Below are positions 26,992 through 35,659 of a stretch of 50,084 nucleotides of DNA, one piece after another; the stretch's first letter is position 1; each line of letters starts with the position of its first letter. The position numbers and the translations under genes are program-made. The notes beneath the pieces were generated by a model. That model was not told the origin of the DNA. It did not search any database and saw only the letters and a list, made by a program, of their open reading frames with translations. This DNA comes from an uncultured Ruminococcus sp. GTDB lineage: Bacteria; Bacillota; Clostridia; Oscillospirales; Ruminococcaceae. The DNA lies in NCBI GenBank assembly GCA_902762785.1, contig CACWPL010000020.1, positions 1 through 50,084 of the forward strand. The letters run 5' to 3'.

Positions 26992-27951
26992 TCACGGCAG
27001 CTTGGCCAGCATCTCCCCGAGGGCATCGGCGGACGCATGGAAGCGGCGGCGCTCCTCGGCCTCCCAGCGCTCTCGGATGCGGAGCTGCACGCCGCCGCCC
27101 CCGACCACCGAGGGCATCGAGAGCGCCGTCCCGCGGATGCCGTACTCCCCGCGCAGCACCGTGCTGACCGACGCCACCGTCGGCCGCTGGTCGATGACCG
27201 CCGAGGCGAGCTGGCAGACGCACGTCGCGATGCCGAAATGCGTGCGGCCCTTCGCGCGGATGATCTGCGCCCCGAGGCCGCGCGTCTCGGCGGCGATGCG
27301 TGCGCGGACGTCCTCGTCCCACGGTATCCCGACCTCGGCGCAATACTCCGCGATCGGCACGCCGCCGACCGTCACATGGCTCCAGACCGGCACCTGTCCG
27401 TCCCCGTGCTCCCCGACCACATAGCCGCAGACCGCGCCCGTGCTCAGTCCCACATGGTCGGCGATGGCGCTGACGAATCGCGAGCTGTCGAGCGTACACC
27501 CGGAGCTGAACACCCGCCCGTCCGGCAGGCCCATCCATTCGGTGACACGGGCGGTGAGGATGTCGACGGGGTTCGAGATGATGAGGATGACGCCGCGCGT
27601 GTAGTGCTTTTGCAGCTCGTCGATGACGCCGCGCATGATCGCGATGTTCTCGCTGGCGAGGTCGAGGCGCGTCTCACCGGGACGGCGGCCGCGTCCGGCG
27701 GTGATGATGATGAGGTCGCAGTCGGCACAGTCGGCATACGTCCCGGCGAAGACGTCCGCCGTGCCGAGGGACTGGACGCCGTGGCGGATGTCCGCGGCCT
27801 CGCCCTCGGCCTTCTCACGGTCGATGTCGATCAGGACGATCTGACGGGCGATGTCGCGCAGCGTCAGTGCATACGCGATCGACGCGCCGACATAGCCCGC
27901 GCCGATGATGGCCGTCTTGCGGTTCCCGGGGAGATAGCTCGTTCGTTCCAT
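26992..27951 (-). CDS. L-lactate/malate dehydrogenase family enzyme (LDH fold, Arg at the substrate-discriminating position)
   Basis: This NAD-dependent 2-hydroxyacid dehydrogenase acts in the cytoplasm. The 319-residue protein has the NAD-binding GAGYVGAS, the loop TAGRGRRPGETRLDL, catalytic Arg158 in LDSSRF and proton-transfer His182 in GEHGDG. The backbone is LDH-like (PGETRLDL). However, the residue aligned with Gln102 of Bacillus LDH is Arg89, and an Arg at this position is what malate dehydrogenases use. The substrate may therefore be oxaloacetate/malate or another 2-oxoacid rather than pyruvate/lactate. The start follows AAAGGAG; a promoter TTGCTT-17-TATGAT lies at 28023-28051. Confidence 0.88.
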   Translation of the reverse strand: MERTSYLPGNRKTAIIGAGYVGASIAYALTLRDIARQIVLIDIDREKAEGEAADIRHGVQSLGTADVFAGTYADCADCDLIIITAGRGRRPGETRLDLASENIAIMRGVIDELQKHYTRGVILIISNPVDILTARVTEWMGLPDGRVFSSGCTLDSSRFVSAIADHVGLSTGAVCGYVVGEHGDGQVPVWSHVTVGGVPIAEYCAEVGIPWDEDVRARIAAETRGLGAQIIRAKGRTHFGIATCVCQLASAVIDQRPTVASVSTVLRGEYGIRGTALSMPSVVGGGGVQLRIRERWEAEERRRFHASADALGEMLAKLP

Positions 27952-28022
27952 GTGGATGCTCCTTTGTTTTATGTGGATGCCGCCCGTTTGGCGGATGAGG
28001 GGAGTTTGCCTATACTAACTCT

Positions 28023-28051
28023 ATCATACCGCATCTCACAGGAAAAAGCAA
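28023..28051 (-). promoter_or_regulatory. Promoter of the LDH-fold gene
   Basis: On the minus strand, TTGCTT (28051-28046) and TATGAT (28028-28023) have a 17-bp spacer. Confidence 0.6.
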
Positions 28052-28121
28052 GCCCGGAGCACGCGCATGAAAAGCGCTGGAGCAGATGCCCCGGCACTTG
28101 CGGTGTCGTTCTTGTGCGGAC

Positions 28122-29477
28122 TCATGCGGTCCCCTTCTTCTCCTCCCTTCGGATGACCCACGCAAGGAGCGAGACGGACGCGGCCATCATGATCGCCTCC
28201 GTGACCGGCTGTGCCCAGATCATGCCGGAAAAGCCGAACACACGGTCGAAGATGAGCAGCAGCGGGACGTACAGGAAGAGCTGGCGCACGAGCGTGATCC
28301 CGAACGCATACTGCGGCTTGCCCATCGCCTGGAACGACATCCGGCTCATCGAGATCGCCCCCACGAACGGCAGGATCCACATGATCGCCCGCAGCACCTG
28401 CGTCCCCGTCGCGATGGTCACGGCGTTGTCCGAGAAGATGTCGATGAGCTGCGGCGCGAAGACCCCGCAGACCAGCAGGACCATGCCCTCCGTCCCGCTG
28501 ACGATCAGCACGCCTGCCCGCAGGACGCGCAGCATCCGTGCATAGTTCCGGGCGCCGTAATTGTAGCCCATGATCGGCTGCGTGCCCGCGGCGAAGCCCT
28601 GGTAGACGTAGCTGCCGAAGGACAGGATCTTCTGCGCGACGCCCATGGCCGCGACGTTCAGATCGCTGTAATGTGCGGCGAGGCGGTCGTTGAGGATGTA
28701 GGCGGCGGAGGTCAGGAGCGTCTCGAGCGTCGCGGGGACGCCGACCCAGAAGATCTCCCCCAGGATCTCGGCGGTCGGGCGGAGGTACCGCAGGCGCGGC
28801 CGCAGGAGCGTCCGTCCGCTGAGGTAGAAGAGCAGCGACACGAGCAGCGAGACGGCGTTCCCGAGGACGGTCGCGACCGCCGCGCCGCGGATCCGCATCC
28901 CGAGATGGAAGATGAAGAGCGGGTCGAGGACGATGTTCGTCAGCGTCCCCGCGATCATCCCGGCGACCGACTTCATGACCGCGCCCTCGCTGCGCAGGAG
29001 CGCCCCGAGCGTGTAGCTGCCCATGGTGAAGATGCTCCCCATGAGGATGATGCTGACATACTGCGATGTATAGGCGAAAGTATCGTCTCCCGCGCCCAGT
29101 CCCCGGACGATCTGCGGCAGGAGGAGCAGTCCGGCCGCCGTGACGAGCAGACTGTTCACGAGCGTCAGGAGGAAGGCGGTGGTGACGGTGTGGTCGGCCT
29201 TGTTCTGGTCGCCCGCGCCGAGGGAGCGTGCGATGAGCGAGGCCGCGCCCGTGCCGACCATGTTCGAGATGGCCACCGAGACCATCATGACCGGGTAGGC
29301 GAAGTTGACCGCCGCGAGCTGGTAGTCGTCCTTCATCAGGCCGATGAAATAGGTGTCCACAAGGTTATAAAAAACCATGATGCACAGCCCCAAGATCAGC
29401 GGCACCCCGAGCCGGATGACCGCCTCTGCCGGGGGCGCGTCCCGCAGGAGGGCGAGGCGTTCGTCGTTGTTTTTCAT
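28122..29477 (-). CDS. MATE-family efflux transporter
   Basis: This 451-residue membrane protein has about 12 hydrophobic segments and MATE hallmarks in both halves (FYNLVDTYFIGL near the start, RSLGAGDQNKA, then AAGTQPIMGYNYGARNY in the second half). It would export toxic organic compounds using a Na+ or H+ gradient; substrates cannot be predicted. The frame is open far upstream, but the MATE homology begins at ATG 29477, which has AAAGGCAG before it. Its promoter (TTGACG-17-TATAAT, 29543-29515) is back to back with that of the aldo/keto reductase gene. Confidence 0.9.
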   Translation of the reverse strand: MKNNDERLALLRDAPPAEAVIRLGVPLILGLCIMVFYNLVDTYFIGLMKDDYQLAAVNFAYPVMMVSVAISNMVGTGAASLIARSLGAGDQNKADHTVTTAFLLTLVNSLLVTAAGLLLLPQIVRGLGAGDDTFAYTSQYVSIILMGSIFTMGSYTLGALLRSEGAVMKSVAGMIAGTLTNIVLDPLFIFHLGMRIRGAAVATVLGNAVSLLVSLLFYLSGRTLLRPRLRYLRPTAEILGEIFWVGVPATLETLLTSAAYILNDRLAAHYSDLNVAAMGVAQKILSFGSYVYQGFAAGTQPIMGYNYGARNYARMLRVLRAGVLIVSGTEGMVLLVCGVFAPQLIDIFSDNAVTIATGTQVLRAIMWILPFVGAISMSRMSFQAMGKPQYAFGITLVRQLFLYVPLLLIFDRVFGFSGMIWAQPVTEAIMMAASVSLLAWVIRREEKKGTA

Positions 29478-29514
29478 TGTGATCTGCCTTTCTTTGGTAG
29501 CTTTGTCCATGACT

Positions 29515-29597
29515 ATTATAGCACATCGGTGGCGGGGCGTCAAGGCGCGGCCGTCTCCGAAAAGCCCTTGACGATCGCCCGGTCTATCGTATATAAT
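29515..29597. promoter_or_regulatory. Divergent promoters of the MATE and aldo/keto reductase genes
   Basis: Minus strand: TTGACG (29543-29538), 17 bp, TATAAT (29520-29515). Plus strand: TTGACG (29568-29573), 18 bp, TATAAT (29592-29597). Confidence 0.75.
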
Positions 29598-29645
29598 AAA
29601 GATAACAGACCGCACCCGATGCGGACAGGAACGGAGGGCTCTTTC

Positions 29646-30767
29646 ATGGAGACATATTTTGGCAAGGACGTTTTCAAGCTGGGCTTCGGCCTGATGCGCC
29701 TCCCCAAGCGCGAGGACGGCAGCATCGACGTGGAGACCGTCTGTCAGATGGTCGACCGCTTCATCGAGGCGGGCGGTACCTATTTCGACACGGCCTACGT
29801 CTACAACAACGGCGAGTCCGAGGAGGTCGCTCGCAAGGCCCTCGTCGACCGCTATCCGCGCGACCGCTTCACCCTCTGCACCAAGCTCAATGCCGCGATG
29901 CAGTGCCACGATGAGGCCAGCGCCAAGCAGCAGTTCTACACCTCCCTCGAGCGCACCGGCGCGGGCTATTTCGATTACTACCTGCTCCACGCCCTCGGCC
30001 GCGGGAATTACAGGAAATACGAGGAATACCATATCTGGGAGTTCGTGCAGGACCTGAAGGCGCAGGGGCTCGTGCGGCACTACGGCTTCTCCTTCCACGG
30101 CGACCCCGCCCTCCTCGAGGAGCTGCTGACCGCCCATCCCGACGTCGACTTCATCCAGCTCCAGATCAACTATGCCGACTGGGAGGACCCCGGCGTCGCC
30201 TCGCGGCAGTGCTGGGAGATCGCGCGTCGGCACGGCAAGTCCATCACCGTCATGGAGCCGGTCAAGGGCGGCGCGCTCGCGTCTCCGCCGGAGTCCGTCC
30301 AGGCGCTCTTCCGTGAGGCCGACCCCAAGGCGTCCATGGCGTCGTGGGCGATCCGCTTCGTCGCGTCCCTCGACGGCATCATCACCGTCCTCTCGGGCAT
30401 GTCGAACATTGAGCAGATGGACGACAATCTCTCGTATATGCGTGACTTCCATCCCCTCAACGGGGACGAGCAGGCCGTGATCGCGGCGGCACAGGCCGCG
30501 CTGCGCGGGGACGTGCAGATCAAGTGTACCGCCTGCCATTACTGCACGGACGGGTGTCCCATGGGCATCGCCATCCCGGAGATCTTCGCGGTCAAGAACG
30601 GCGAGCTGCGCCGCCCGAGCTGGGACGGCGGCAAGCAGGCCTACGCCATCGCCACCCACGGCAAGGGCGTCGCCTCGGACTGCATCGAGTGCGGCCAGTG
30701 CGAGGGCGTCTGTCCGCAGGGCCTCCCCATCATCGACCTGCTCAAGAAGTGCGCCAGCATGGAGTGA
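29646..30767 (+). CDS. Aldo/keto reductase with two C-terminal [4Fe-4S] ferredoxin motifs
   Basis: The 373-residue cytoplasmic oxidoreductase has an aldo/keto reductase barrel (GFGLMRLPK, FDTAYVYNNGESE, CTKLN, DYYLLHALGRGNY) up to about residue 280. A ferredoxin-like tail follows with two cluster motifs, CTACHYCTDGCP and CIECGQCEGVCP. This subfamily is widespread in anaerobes and annotated as iron-sulfur aldo/keto reductase; its physiological substrate is unknown. The ATG follows ACGGAGGG, and it has its own promoter (29568-29597) and a strong terminator. Confidence 0.93.
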   Translation: METYFGKDVFKLGFGLMRLPKREDGSIDVETVCQMVDRFIEAGGTYFDTAYVYNNGESEEVARKALVDRYPRDRFTLCTKLNAAMQCHDEASAKQQFYTSLERTGAGYFDYYLLHALGRGNYRKYEEYHIWEFVQDLKAQGLVRHYGFSFHGDPALLEELLTAHPDVDFIQLQINYADWEDPGVASRQCWEIARRHGKSITVMEPVKGGALASPPESVQALFREADPKASMASWAIRFVASLDGIITVLSGMSNIEQMDDNLSYMRDFHPLNGDEQAVIAAAQAALRGDVQIKCTACHYCTDGCPMGIAIPEIFAVKNGELRRPSWDGGKQAYAIATHGKGVASDCIECGQCEGVCPQGLPIIDLLKKCASME

Positions 30768-30784
30768 GCCTTTTGTACATGAGA

Positions 30785-30824
30785 CTGCCCCCGGACGGCG
30801 CGTCCGGGGGCAGCATTGTTTTTT
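30785..30824 (+). terminator. Terminator of the aldo/keto reductase gene
   Basis: A perfect 12-bp stem (ctgcccccggac / gtccgggggcag) with a 5-base loop is followed by cattgtttttta. It lies between convergent genes. Confidence 0.9.
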
Positions 30825-31917
30825 ACACGGTCGGCACACCGCCGATGAGCGTCTCCATGATGGCGGCATCGACGGGGTAGGGGCAGGTGCGCAGCTTCGC
30901 GGTGTTGGCGAGGACCGCCTCTGCGGACTGCCGGAGCAGGGCGGCATCGGCCTTGACCGGCGCATGGACGGCGATCCAGTCGCCGAGGGACGCCGTGTCC
31001 GGGAAGCCCGCCGCATGCAGCACGGCCTCCCGCCGGACAGGGTCGGCGAGGGCGAGGAACCGCGCCTGGAACGCCCCGACGGCCGCCCCGTGGGGGATGC
31101 CGCCCCGGCAGGTCAGCAGGTAGCTGAGCGCGTGGGGGAGGGACGTGCCCGTCTGTGCGATGGACATGCCCCCGAGCGTGGCGGCGTGCATGAGCTGTCC
31201 GGCCGACGCGGCGTCGAGCGCGGCCCTGCCCTCGAGGACGTCCCGGCAGGCGCGCCAGGCCGTCAGTCCGGCGAAGGCGGTCATGTCGCTGTAGGCGTCG
31301 GCGCGGGCATTGATGACCGTCTCGATGAGATGGGAGAGCGTGTCGACGGCCGTGTTCACGAGGATGCGCTGGGGCGCGTGCAGGAGATAGCGCCCGTCCA
31401 CGAGCGCGAGGCGCGGGAAGACGCGCGGCGTCATGGAGACCTTCGTGCCGAGGTCATGGCGCGTGAGGACGGCGATGCCCGTCACCTCCGAGCCGGTGCC
31501 GCAGGTGGTCGGGACGGCCACGACGGGGAGCGCGGGCGCGGGGCCGTCGTAGAGATGCGTCCACCCCTTGTCCGGGGCGGCGAGCATGACGGCCGCGGCC
31601 TTGGCGGCGTCCATGGGCGAGCCGCCGCCGACGCCGATGACGAACGCCGCACCGCCCGCGAGACCGGCGTCGCGTGCCGCCATGACCGTCTCGACGGACG
31701 GGTCCTCCTCGACGGCATCGAAGATCGTATAGTCCACGCCCTGCGATTCGAGCGCGGCGGTGACGTCGTCGAGCGAGCCGTTCATCCGGGACGAGCGGCG
31801 GCCGGTGACGATGAGCGCGTGCGGGCCGAGCGCGGCGAGCGCGTCCGCATGGCGGGCGACGCAATCCGGCTCTTGGCAGACGCGGGTCGGCATGTAAAAA
31901 CGAAGCGTATCGTGCAT
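30823..31917 (-). CDS. Iron-containing alcohol dehydrogenase
   Basis: This NAD(P)-dependent alcohol or aldehyde oxidoreductase is cytoplasmic. The 364-residue protein has the nucleotide site IGVGGGSPMDAAK, the family motif VPTTCGTGSEVT and iron ligands in the DTLSHLIE, SLPHALSYLLT and GIPHGAAVG segments. It resembles butanol or 1,3-propanediol dehydrogenases but is slightly shorter than the usual 380-390 residues. The substrate cannot be fixed. It starts 45 bp after the PHP-domain gene and is probably co-transcribed with it. Confidence 0.92.
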   Translation of the reverse strand: MHDTLRFYMPTRVCQEPDCVARHADALAALGPHALIVTGRRSSRMNGSLDDVTAALESQGVDYTIFDAVEEDPSVETVMAARDAGLAGGAAFVIGVGGGSPMDAAKAAAVMLAAPDKGWTHLYDGPAPALPVVAVPTTCGTGSEVTGIAVLTRHDLGTKVSMTPRVFPRLALVDGRYLLHAPQRILVNTAVDTLSHLIETVINARADAYSDMTAFAGLTAWRACRDVLEGRAALDAASAGQLMHAATLGGMSIAQTGTSLPHALSYLLTCRGGIPHGAAVGAFQARFLALADPVRREAVLHAAGFPDTASLGDWIAVHAPVKADAALLRQSAEAVLANTAKLRTCPYPVDAAIMETLIGGVPTV

Positions 31918-31962
31918 GATGTACCTCCTGATGTGGGATGTGAAAACAGGGCAGACGTGCGG

Positions 31963-32679
31963 TCAGAGCAGCGCGTGGACGATGCTGCGGCGCTCCATCT
32001 CGCGGAGGGAGTGGGCGTCGTAGCCGATGACGGTCGCGGCCGTCTCCGGGACGAGCGACCAGAACGCCTCTCGATAGAGCCGATCGCTCTCCATCGAGCA
32101 GAGATTCCGCTCGAGTGGCAGTCCCGCGCGGACGGCCGCTGTGATGACGGCAGAGGCCATGCTCTGCATCCGTGCGTCCCAGTCCCCGCAGCGGCGAAAG
32201 ATGCGGTCGGGGTGCGCGACGGCGTCGAAATAGCCGCTCTCGATGCCATGCACGAGCGCCGTCCCGAGCAGCACGAACTCCTCCCGGTCGAGGACGCCGC
32301 GCGGCAGGGAGAAGGAGTAGGCGGGCGGATCATCGGATATTTGCGCCATGTGCTGCCCGAGGAGGAGCATCTCCAGACCCGGGATCTCTCGCAGCTCGCG
32401 GTAGTAGCCGGCGGCGTCAAAATGGGGGAAATACTCCGTCTCTAGGCCGATGTGGACGGCGATGTCGGTGTGCTGCGCCTGGAGGCGGCGGAGGGTCGTG
32501 ACGTACTCCTCGAGCTCGGCGTAGGCCATCCGGGCGCCGAAGGGGTCGCCGGGGAAGGGCGCGTGGTCGGTGAACCAGATCTCGTCCGCGCCGAGGGCGG
32601 CCGCTTTGCGGATGTAGGCCTCGTCCGGGACATGCTCGGCGTGGCCGCAGCGGTAGGTGTGGACATGGAAGATCTTCAT
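31963..32679 (-). CDS. PHP-domain phosphatase (histidinol-phosphatase-like)
   Basis: The 238-residue protein has the PHP metal motifs FHVHTYRCGHAEH at the N-terminus, WFTDHAPFP, GLETEYFP, and a late VAHPDRIFRR. PHP proteins are metal-dependent phosphoesterases. HisK-type histidinol phosphatases are the closest match by length and motifs, but no histidine genes are nearby, so another phosphoester substrate is possible. The ribosome binding site AAAGGCAGG precedes it. The promoter TTGCAT-17-TATAAT is at 32753-32725 on the minus strand, divergent from the TetR gene. Confidence 0.82.
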   Translation of the reverse strand: MKIFHVHTYRCGHAEHVPDEAYIRKAAALGADEIWFTDHAPFPGDPFGARMAYAELEEYVTTLRRLQAQHTDIAVHIGLETEYFPHFDAAGYYRELREIPGLEMLLLGQHMAQISDDPPAYSFSLPRGVLDREEFVLLGTALVHGIESGYFDAVAHPDRIFRRCGDWDARMQSMASAVITAAVRAGLPLERNLCSMESDRLYREAFWSLVPETAATVIGYDAHSLREMERRSIVHALL

Positions 32680-32724
32680 GGCGATGCGCCTGCCTTTCGT
32701 GACGTGTCGTGTCTCTTACTTTTT

Positions 32725-32753
32725 ATTATAGCACAGGTCGGCGCGGGATGCAA
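32725..32753 (-). promoter_or_regulatory. Promoter of the PHP phosphatase / iron ADH pair
   Basis: On the minus strand, TTGCAT (32753-32748) and TATAAT (32730-32725) have a 17-bp spacer. Confidence 0.6.
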
Positions 32754-32835
32754 GGGGACGTTGTGGGATACTTGCGATCGGAGCACGCGGGGGCGGGGCG
32801 ATCTGGGAGATCTCCCAGAAATGAGAGACAGTCTA

Positions 32836-32885
32836 TTGACATCGTGTCAGTTCAATGGTATACTAAATATAGTGACACGATGTCG
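32836..32885 (+). promoter_or_regulatory. TetR-MATE promoter with twin TGACA-N3-TGTCA operators
   Basis: TTGACA (32836-32841) and TATACT (32859-32864) with a 17-bp spacer. Palindrome 1, TGACATCGTGTCA (32837-32849), covers the -35 and is identical to the one at 9695-9707. Palindrome 2, TGACACGATGTCG (32873-32885), follows the -10. The centres are 36 bp apart, exactly as at 9701/9737. This is a likely autoregulatory operator of the TetR protein. Confidence 0.88.
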
Positions 32886-32904
32886 ATACAAAGGGGGTAC
32901 CATT

Positions 32905-33525
32905 ATGCCAAAGGGATCACCGGAGCTGACCGCGACGCGCCGAGAGGAGATCATGAACGCCTGCGCCAAGCTCTACCAGACCATGCGCTCGAGCGAGATC
33001 ACGATGGGGCAGATCGGGGCGGTCACGTCCTTCACACGGACGTCCATCTACAACTATTTCCAGACCAAGGAGGAGATCTTCCTCGCGCTGCTCGAGCGCG
33101 AGTACCGCCTGTGGACGGACGAGCTGGACGCCCTTGCGGCGAGCCACGAGACGATGACCGCGGCGCAGTTCGCAGAGGCGGTGGCGCGCTCGCTCGCGGC
33201 ACATGAGCTGCTGCTCAAGCTCCTCTCGATGGACCACTACAACATGGAGGAGAACGCGCGGTTCGAGCGCCTCGTGCCCTTCAAGGTCGCCTATGGGGCG
33301 TCGCTCGATGCGATGCGGCGGTGCGTGGGAAAGTTCTTCCCGGAGACGGACTGCGAGCAGTTCCTGTTCGTGTTCTTCCCGTTCCTGTTCGGGGTGTACC
33401 CCTATGCGGTCGCGACGGAGAAGCAGCTCGACGCGATGCGCGAGGCGGGGATCGCGTTTCGGATGCACACCATCTATGAGATGGTCTATGCCTGCGTGAT
33501 CGGCCTGCTCGGCGAGCGGGGATGA
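32905..33525 (+). CDS. TetR-family transcriptional regulator
   Basis: The 206-residue repressor has an N-terminal helix-turn-helix (about residues 12-55: EITMGQIGAVTSFTRTSIYNYFQTKEEI) and a variable ligand-binding helical domain. It probably binds the two TGACA-N3-TGTCA palindromes in its own promoter and those upstream of the secreted flavodoxin gene at 9793. The start follows AAGGGGG; the frame is open upstream, but the homology starts here. Its stop overlaps the MATE start by 4 bases (ATGA), so the pump is coupled to its regulator. The ligand is unknown. Confidence 0.9.
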   Translation: MPKGSPELTATRREEIMNACAKLYQTMRSSEITMGQIGAVTSFTRTSIYNYFQTKEEIFLALLEREYRLWTDELDALAASHETMTAAQFAEAVARSLAAHELLLKLLSMDHYNMEENARFERLVPFKVAYGASLDAMRRCVGKFFPETDCEQFLFVFFPFLFGVYPYAVATEKQLDAMREAGIAFRMHTIYEMVYACVIGLLGERG

Positions 33526-34886
33526 AGCACACAGACGGGGCGTTCACGGAGGGGCCGGTCTGGCGGATCATCCTGCGGCAGGCCGTGCCGCTGATGCTCG
33601 CGCAGCTCGTCCAGCTCCTCTACAACGTCGTCGACCGGATCTACCTCGGGCATCTCGACGGCGGCGACAGCATCGCCCTGACCGGCGTCGGCCTGACGTT
33701 CCCGGTCATCACGTTCCTCGTCGCGTTCGCCGCCCTCTTCGGGATGGGCGGCGTGCCGCTGTTCTCCATCGCGAGCGGCGCGGGACGGCAGGACGAGGCG
33801 GGGCAGATCCTCGGGGTCTCGTGCTGGCTGCTGGGCGTGAGCGCGTGCGTGCTGACGGCGGCGGGGTACCTGCTGTGTACGCCGATCCTGTACCTGCTCG
33901 GGGCGAGCGCGGCGTCGTATCCCTATGCGGCGGCCTATCTGCATGTCTACCTCGCGGGGACGGTCTTCTCCATGCTCGGCGTGGGACTGAACGGCTACAT
34001 CAGCGCCCAGGGCTATCCCCGGATCGGGATGCTCACGACGGTCATCGGCGCCGTCCTCAACATCCTCCTCGACCCGCTCTTCCTCTTCGTGCTGCACCTC
34101 GGGATCGCGGGCGCGGCGCTGGCGACGGTGCTCAGTCAGGCCGTGTCGGCGGTCTGGGTCGTGGTCTTTTTGACGGGACGGGAGACGCCCGTGCCGCTGC
34201 GGCGCGAGCACGTCCGCTTCGTCCCCGCCATCGCCGGGAGGATCTGCAAGCTGGGCACGTCCAATTTCGTGATGCAGGGGACGGCGTGCTTCGTGCAGGC
34301 GGCGTGCAATGCCACGCTCCAGCAGTTCGGCGGGGACGTGTATGTCGGCATCATGACCGTGCTGAACTCCGTCCGGGACGTCATCGGACTGCCGATCGGC
34401 GGTCTGGTCAGCGGCTCACAGCCGGTGCTGGGCTTCAACTACGGCGCGGGACGGCGCGGCCGCGTGCGGGCAGCGATCCGGTTCGACACGTTCGCGGGCG
34501 CGGTCTACACCACGGCGGCATGGCTCCTGATCGTGCTGTTCCCGGCGTTCTGGTTCCGCATCTTCTCGGACGACCCGTCACTGACAGACGGCGGCATCGG
34601 CGCGATCCGGATCTATTTCTTCGGCTTCGTGTTCATGTCGTTCCAGTTCGCGGCACAGTCGACGTTCCAGGCGCTCGGGAAGGCCAAGCAGGCGATCTTC
34701 TTCTCGCTCCTGCGCAAGGCGATCATCGTCATCCCGCTGACGCTGCTCCTGCCGCGGCTCGGGATGGGCGTGACGGGGGTCTTCCTCGCCGAGCCCATCT
34801 CCAATGCCATCGGCGGCCTCGCGTCGTTCACGACCATGTACCTGACCATCTACCGCCCCCTCGCGCGGGAGACGGGCGGGAAATGA
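33522..34886 (+). CDS. MATE-family efflux transporter
   Basis: The 454-residue membrane protein has about 12 transmembrane helices and MATE motifs (QLLYNVVDRIYLGHL, and GSQPVLGFNYGAGRRGR in the second half). It probably exports a toxic compound sensed by the overlapping TetR gene. It is distinct from the other MATE pump in the window (28122-29477), which has its own promoter on the other strand. A strong terminator ends the operon. Confidence 0.92.
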   Translation: MKHTDGAFTEGPVWRIILRQAVPLMLAQLVQLLYNVVDRIYLGHLDGGDSIALTGVGLTFPVITFLVAFAALFGMGGVPLFSIASGAGRQDEAGQILGVSCWLLGVSACVLTAAGYLLCTPILYLLGASAASYPYAAAYLHVYLAGTVFSMLGVGLNGYISAQGYPRIGMLTTVIGAVLNILLDPLFLFVLHLGIAGAALATVLSQAVSAVWVVVFLTGRETPVPLRREHVRFVPAIAGRICKLGTSNFVMQGTACFVQAACNATLQQFGGDVYVGIMTVLNSVRDVIGLPIGGLVSGSQPVLGFNYGAGRRGRVRAAIRFDTFAGAVYTTAAWLLIVLFPAFWFRIFSDDPSLTDGGIGAIRIYFFGFVFMSFQFAAQSTFQALGKAKQAIFFSLLRKAIIVIPLTLLLPRLGMGVTGVFLAEPISNAIGGLASFTTMYLTIYRPLARETGGK

Positions 34887-34889
34887 AGC

Positions 34890-34930
34890 CGTCCCCGGCA
34901 CGATGGGAGGTGCCGGGGACGTTCGTTTTT
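34890..34930 (+). terminator. Terminator of the TetR-MATE operon
   Basis: A perfect 12-bp stem (cgtccccggcac / gtgccggggacg) with an 8-base loop is followed by ttcgttttt. Confidence 0.9.
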
Positions 34931-34946
34931 ATGAGGTGGGACGGCG

Positions 34947-35438
34947 CTAGTCCTTGGGCTTGAAGATGCCCATGCGCGCTTGCAGGAGCGTGATGAGGAG
35001 CTGGCCGAGGACGTAGGCGCTGACGATCTCGCCGACCGCCACATAGACCGCGAGCAGCGGGATCGGGATCTCCAGTCCGTAGGCGCAGCGCAGGACGAAC
35101 GGCACGATCACCGCGTTCGACACGATCGTCGGGATGGGGGCGAGCCATCTGTTCCTCCGCAGCAGATACGCCCCGACCGCCCCCAGCAGCGTCGCGAGAC
35201 TGCCAAAGAGCGTGTCCCAGATGACGGCGCCGCCGAGGATGTTCCCTAATAGACACCCGACGAATAGCCCCGGGACGGCCGCCGGCGTGAACAGCGGCAG
35301 CACCGTCAGCACCTCCGCGAACCGCACCTGCATCGCCCCGAACGAGATCGGCGCGAACACCACCGTCAGCACCACATAGAGCGCCGCGATCACCGCGCCC
35401 TGCGCGATCTGCTGGATCTTCTTTTTGTTCTCCTTCAT
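34947..35438 (-). CDS. queT: Queuosine precursor transporter QueT family
   Basis: The 163-residue integral membrane protein has five or six hydrophobic helices and the QueT pattern AQGAVIAALYVVLTVVFAPISFGAMQVRFAEVL, quoted here only as the N-terminal helix region around residues 12-44. QueT proteins are thought to be substrate-binding components of ECF transporters that import a queuosine precursor such as preQ1. The leader is only about 50 nt and shows no recognisable preQ1 riboswitch. A TATAAT box lies at 35496-35491 on the minus strand, with a poor -35. GGAGGGGACG precedes the ATG. Confidence 0.85.
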   Translation of the reverse strand: MKENKKKIQQIAQGAVIAALYVVLTVVFAPISFGAMQVRFAEVLTVLPLFTPAAVPGLFVGCLLGNILGGAVIWDTLFGSLATLLGAVGAYLLRRNRWLAPIPTIVSNAVIVPFVLRCAYGLEIPIPLLAVYVAVGEIVSAYVLGQLLITLLQARMGIFKPKD

Positions 35439-35617
35439 CGTCCCCTCCCGGATGTGACCGCCGCGGCGGAAATGTCTTTCTCATCTTTTCATTATACCAC
35501 ATCCTGCCGGGGGATGCACCCGTCCTGCCGAAAATGTCCCCAAGATCTGGCGCATCGTACAGATCTGGAATCGACATTTTATGCGCTTTGCATGATCCCT
35601 TTTTCGCCTTTTTATGG

Positions 35618-35623
35618 TATAAT
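35618..35623 (+). promoter_or_regulatory. Extended -10 promoter before the VanX fragment and hydrolase
   Basis: TATAAT preceded by TGG (extended -10); no good -35 box is visible. It would drive the VanX fragment (AGGAGG at 35648-35653) and the hydrolase after it. Confidence 0.5.
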
Positions 35624-35659
35624 AGTAGATGCCAAGACGATCTGACTAGGAGGTACCCC

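Noticed and set aside
28086-30767. Long open frames running through the MATE, spacer and aldo/keto reductase region on both strands
   Set aside because: Only the MATE and reductase parts show protein-like sequence. The extensions are Arg/Asp-rich antisense readings across promoters.
35439-35520. preQ1 riboswitch before queT
   Set aside because: The leader from the probable promoter is about 50 nt. I could not find the preQ1-I stem, loop and A-rich tail pattern.
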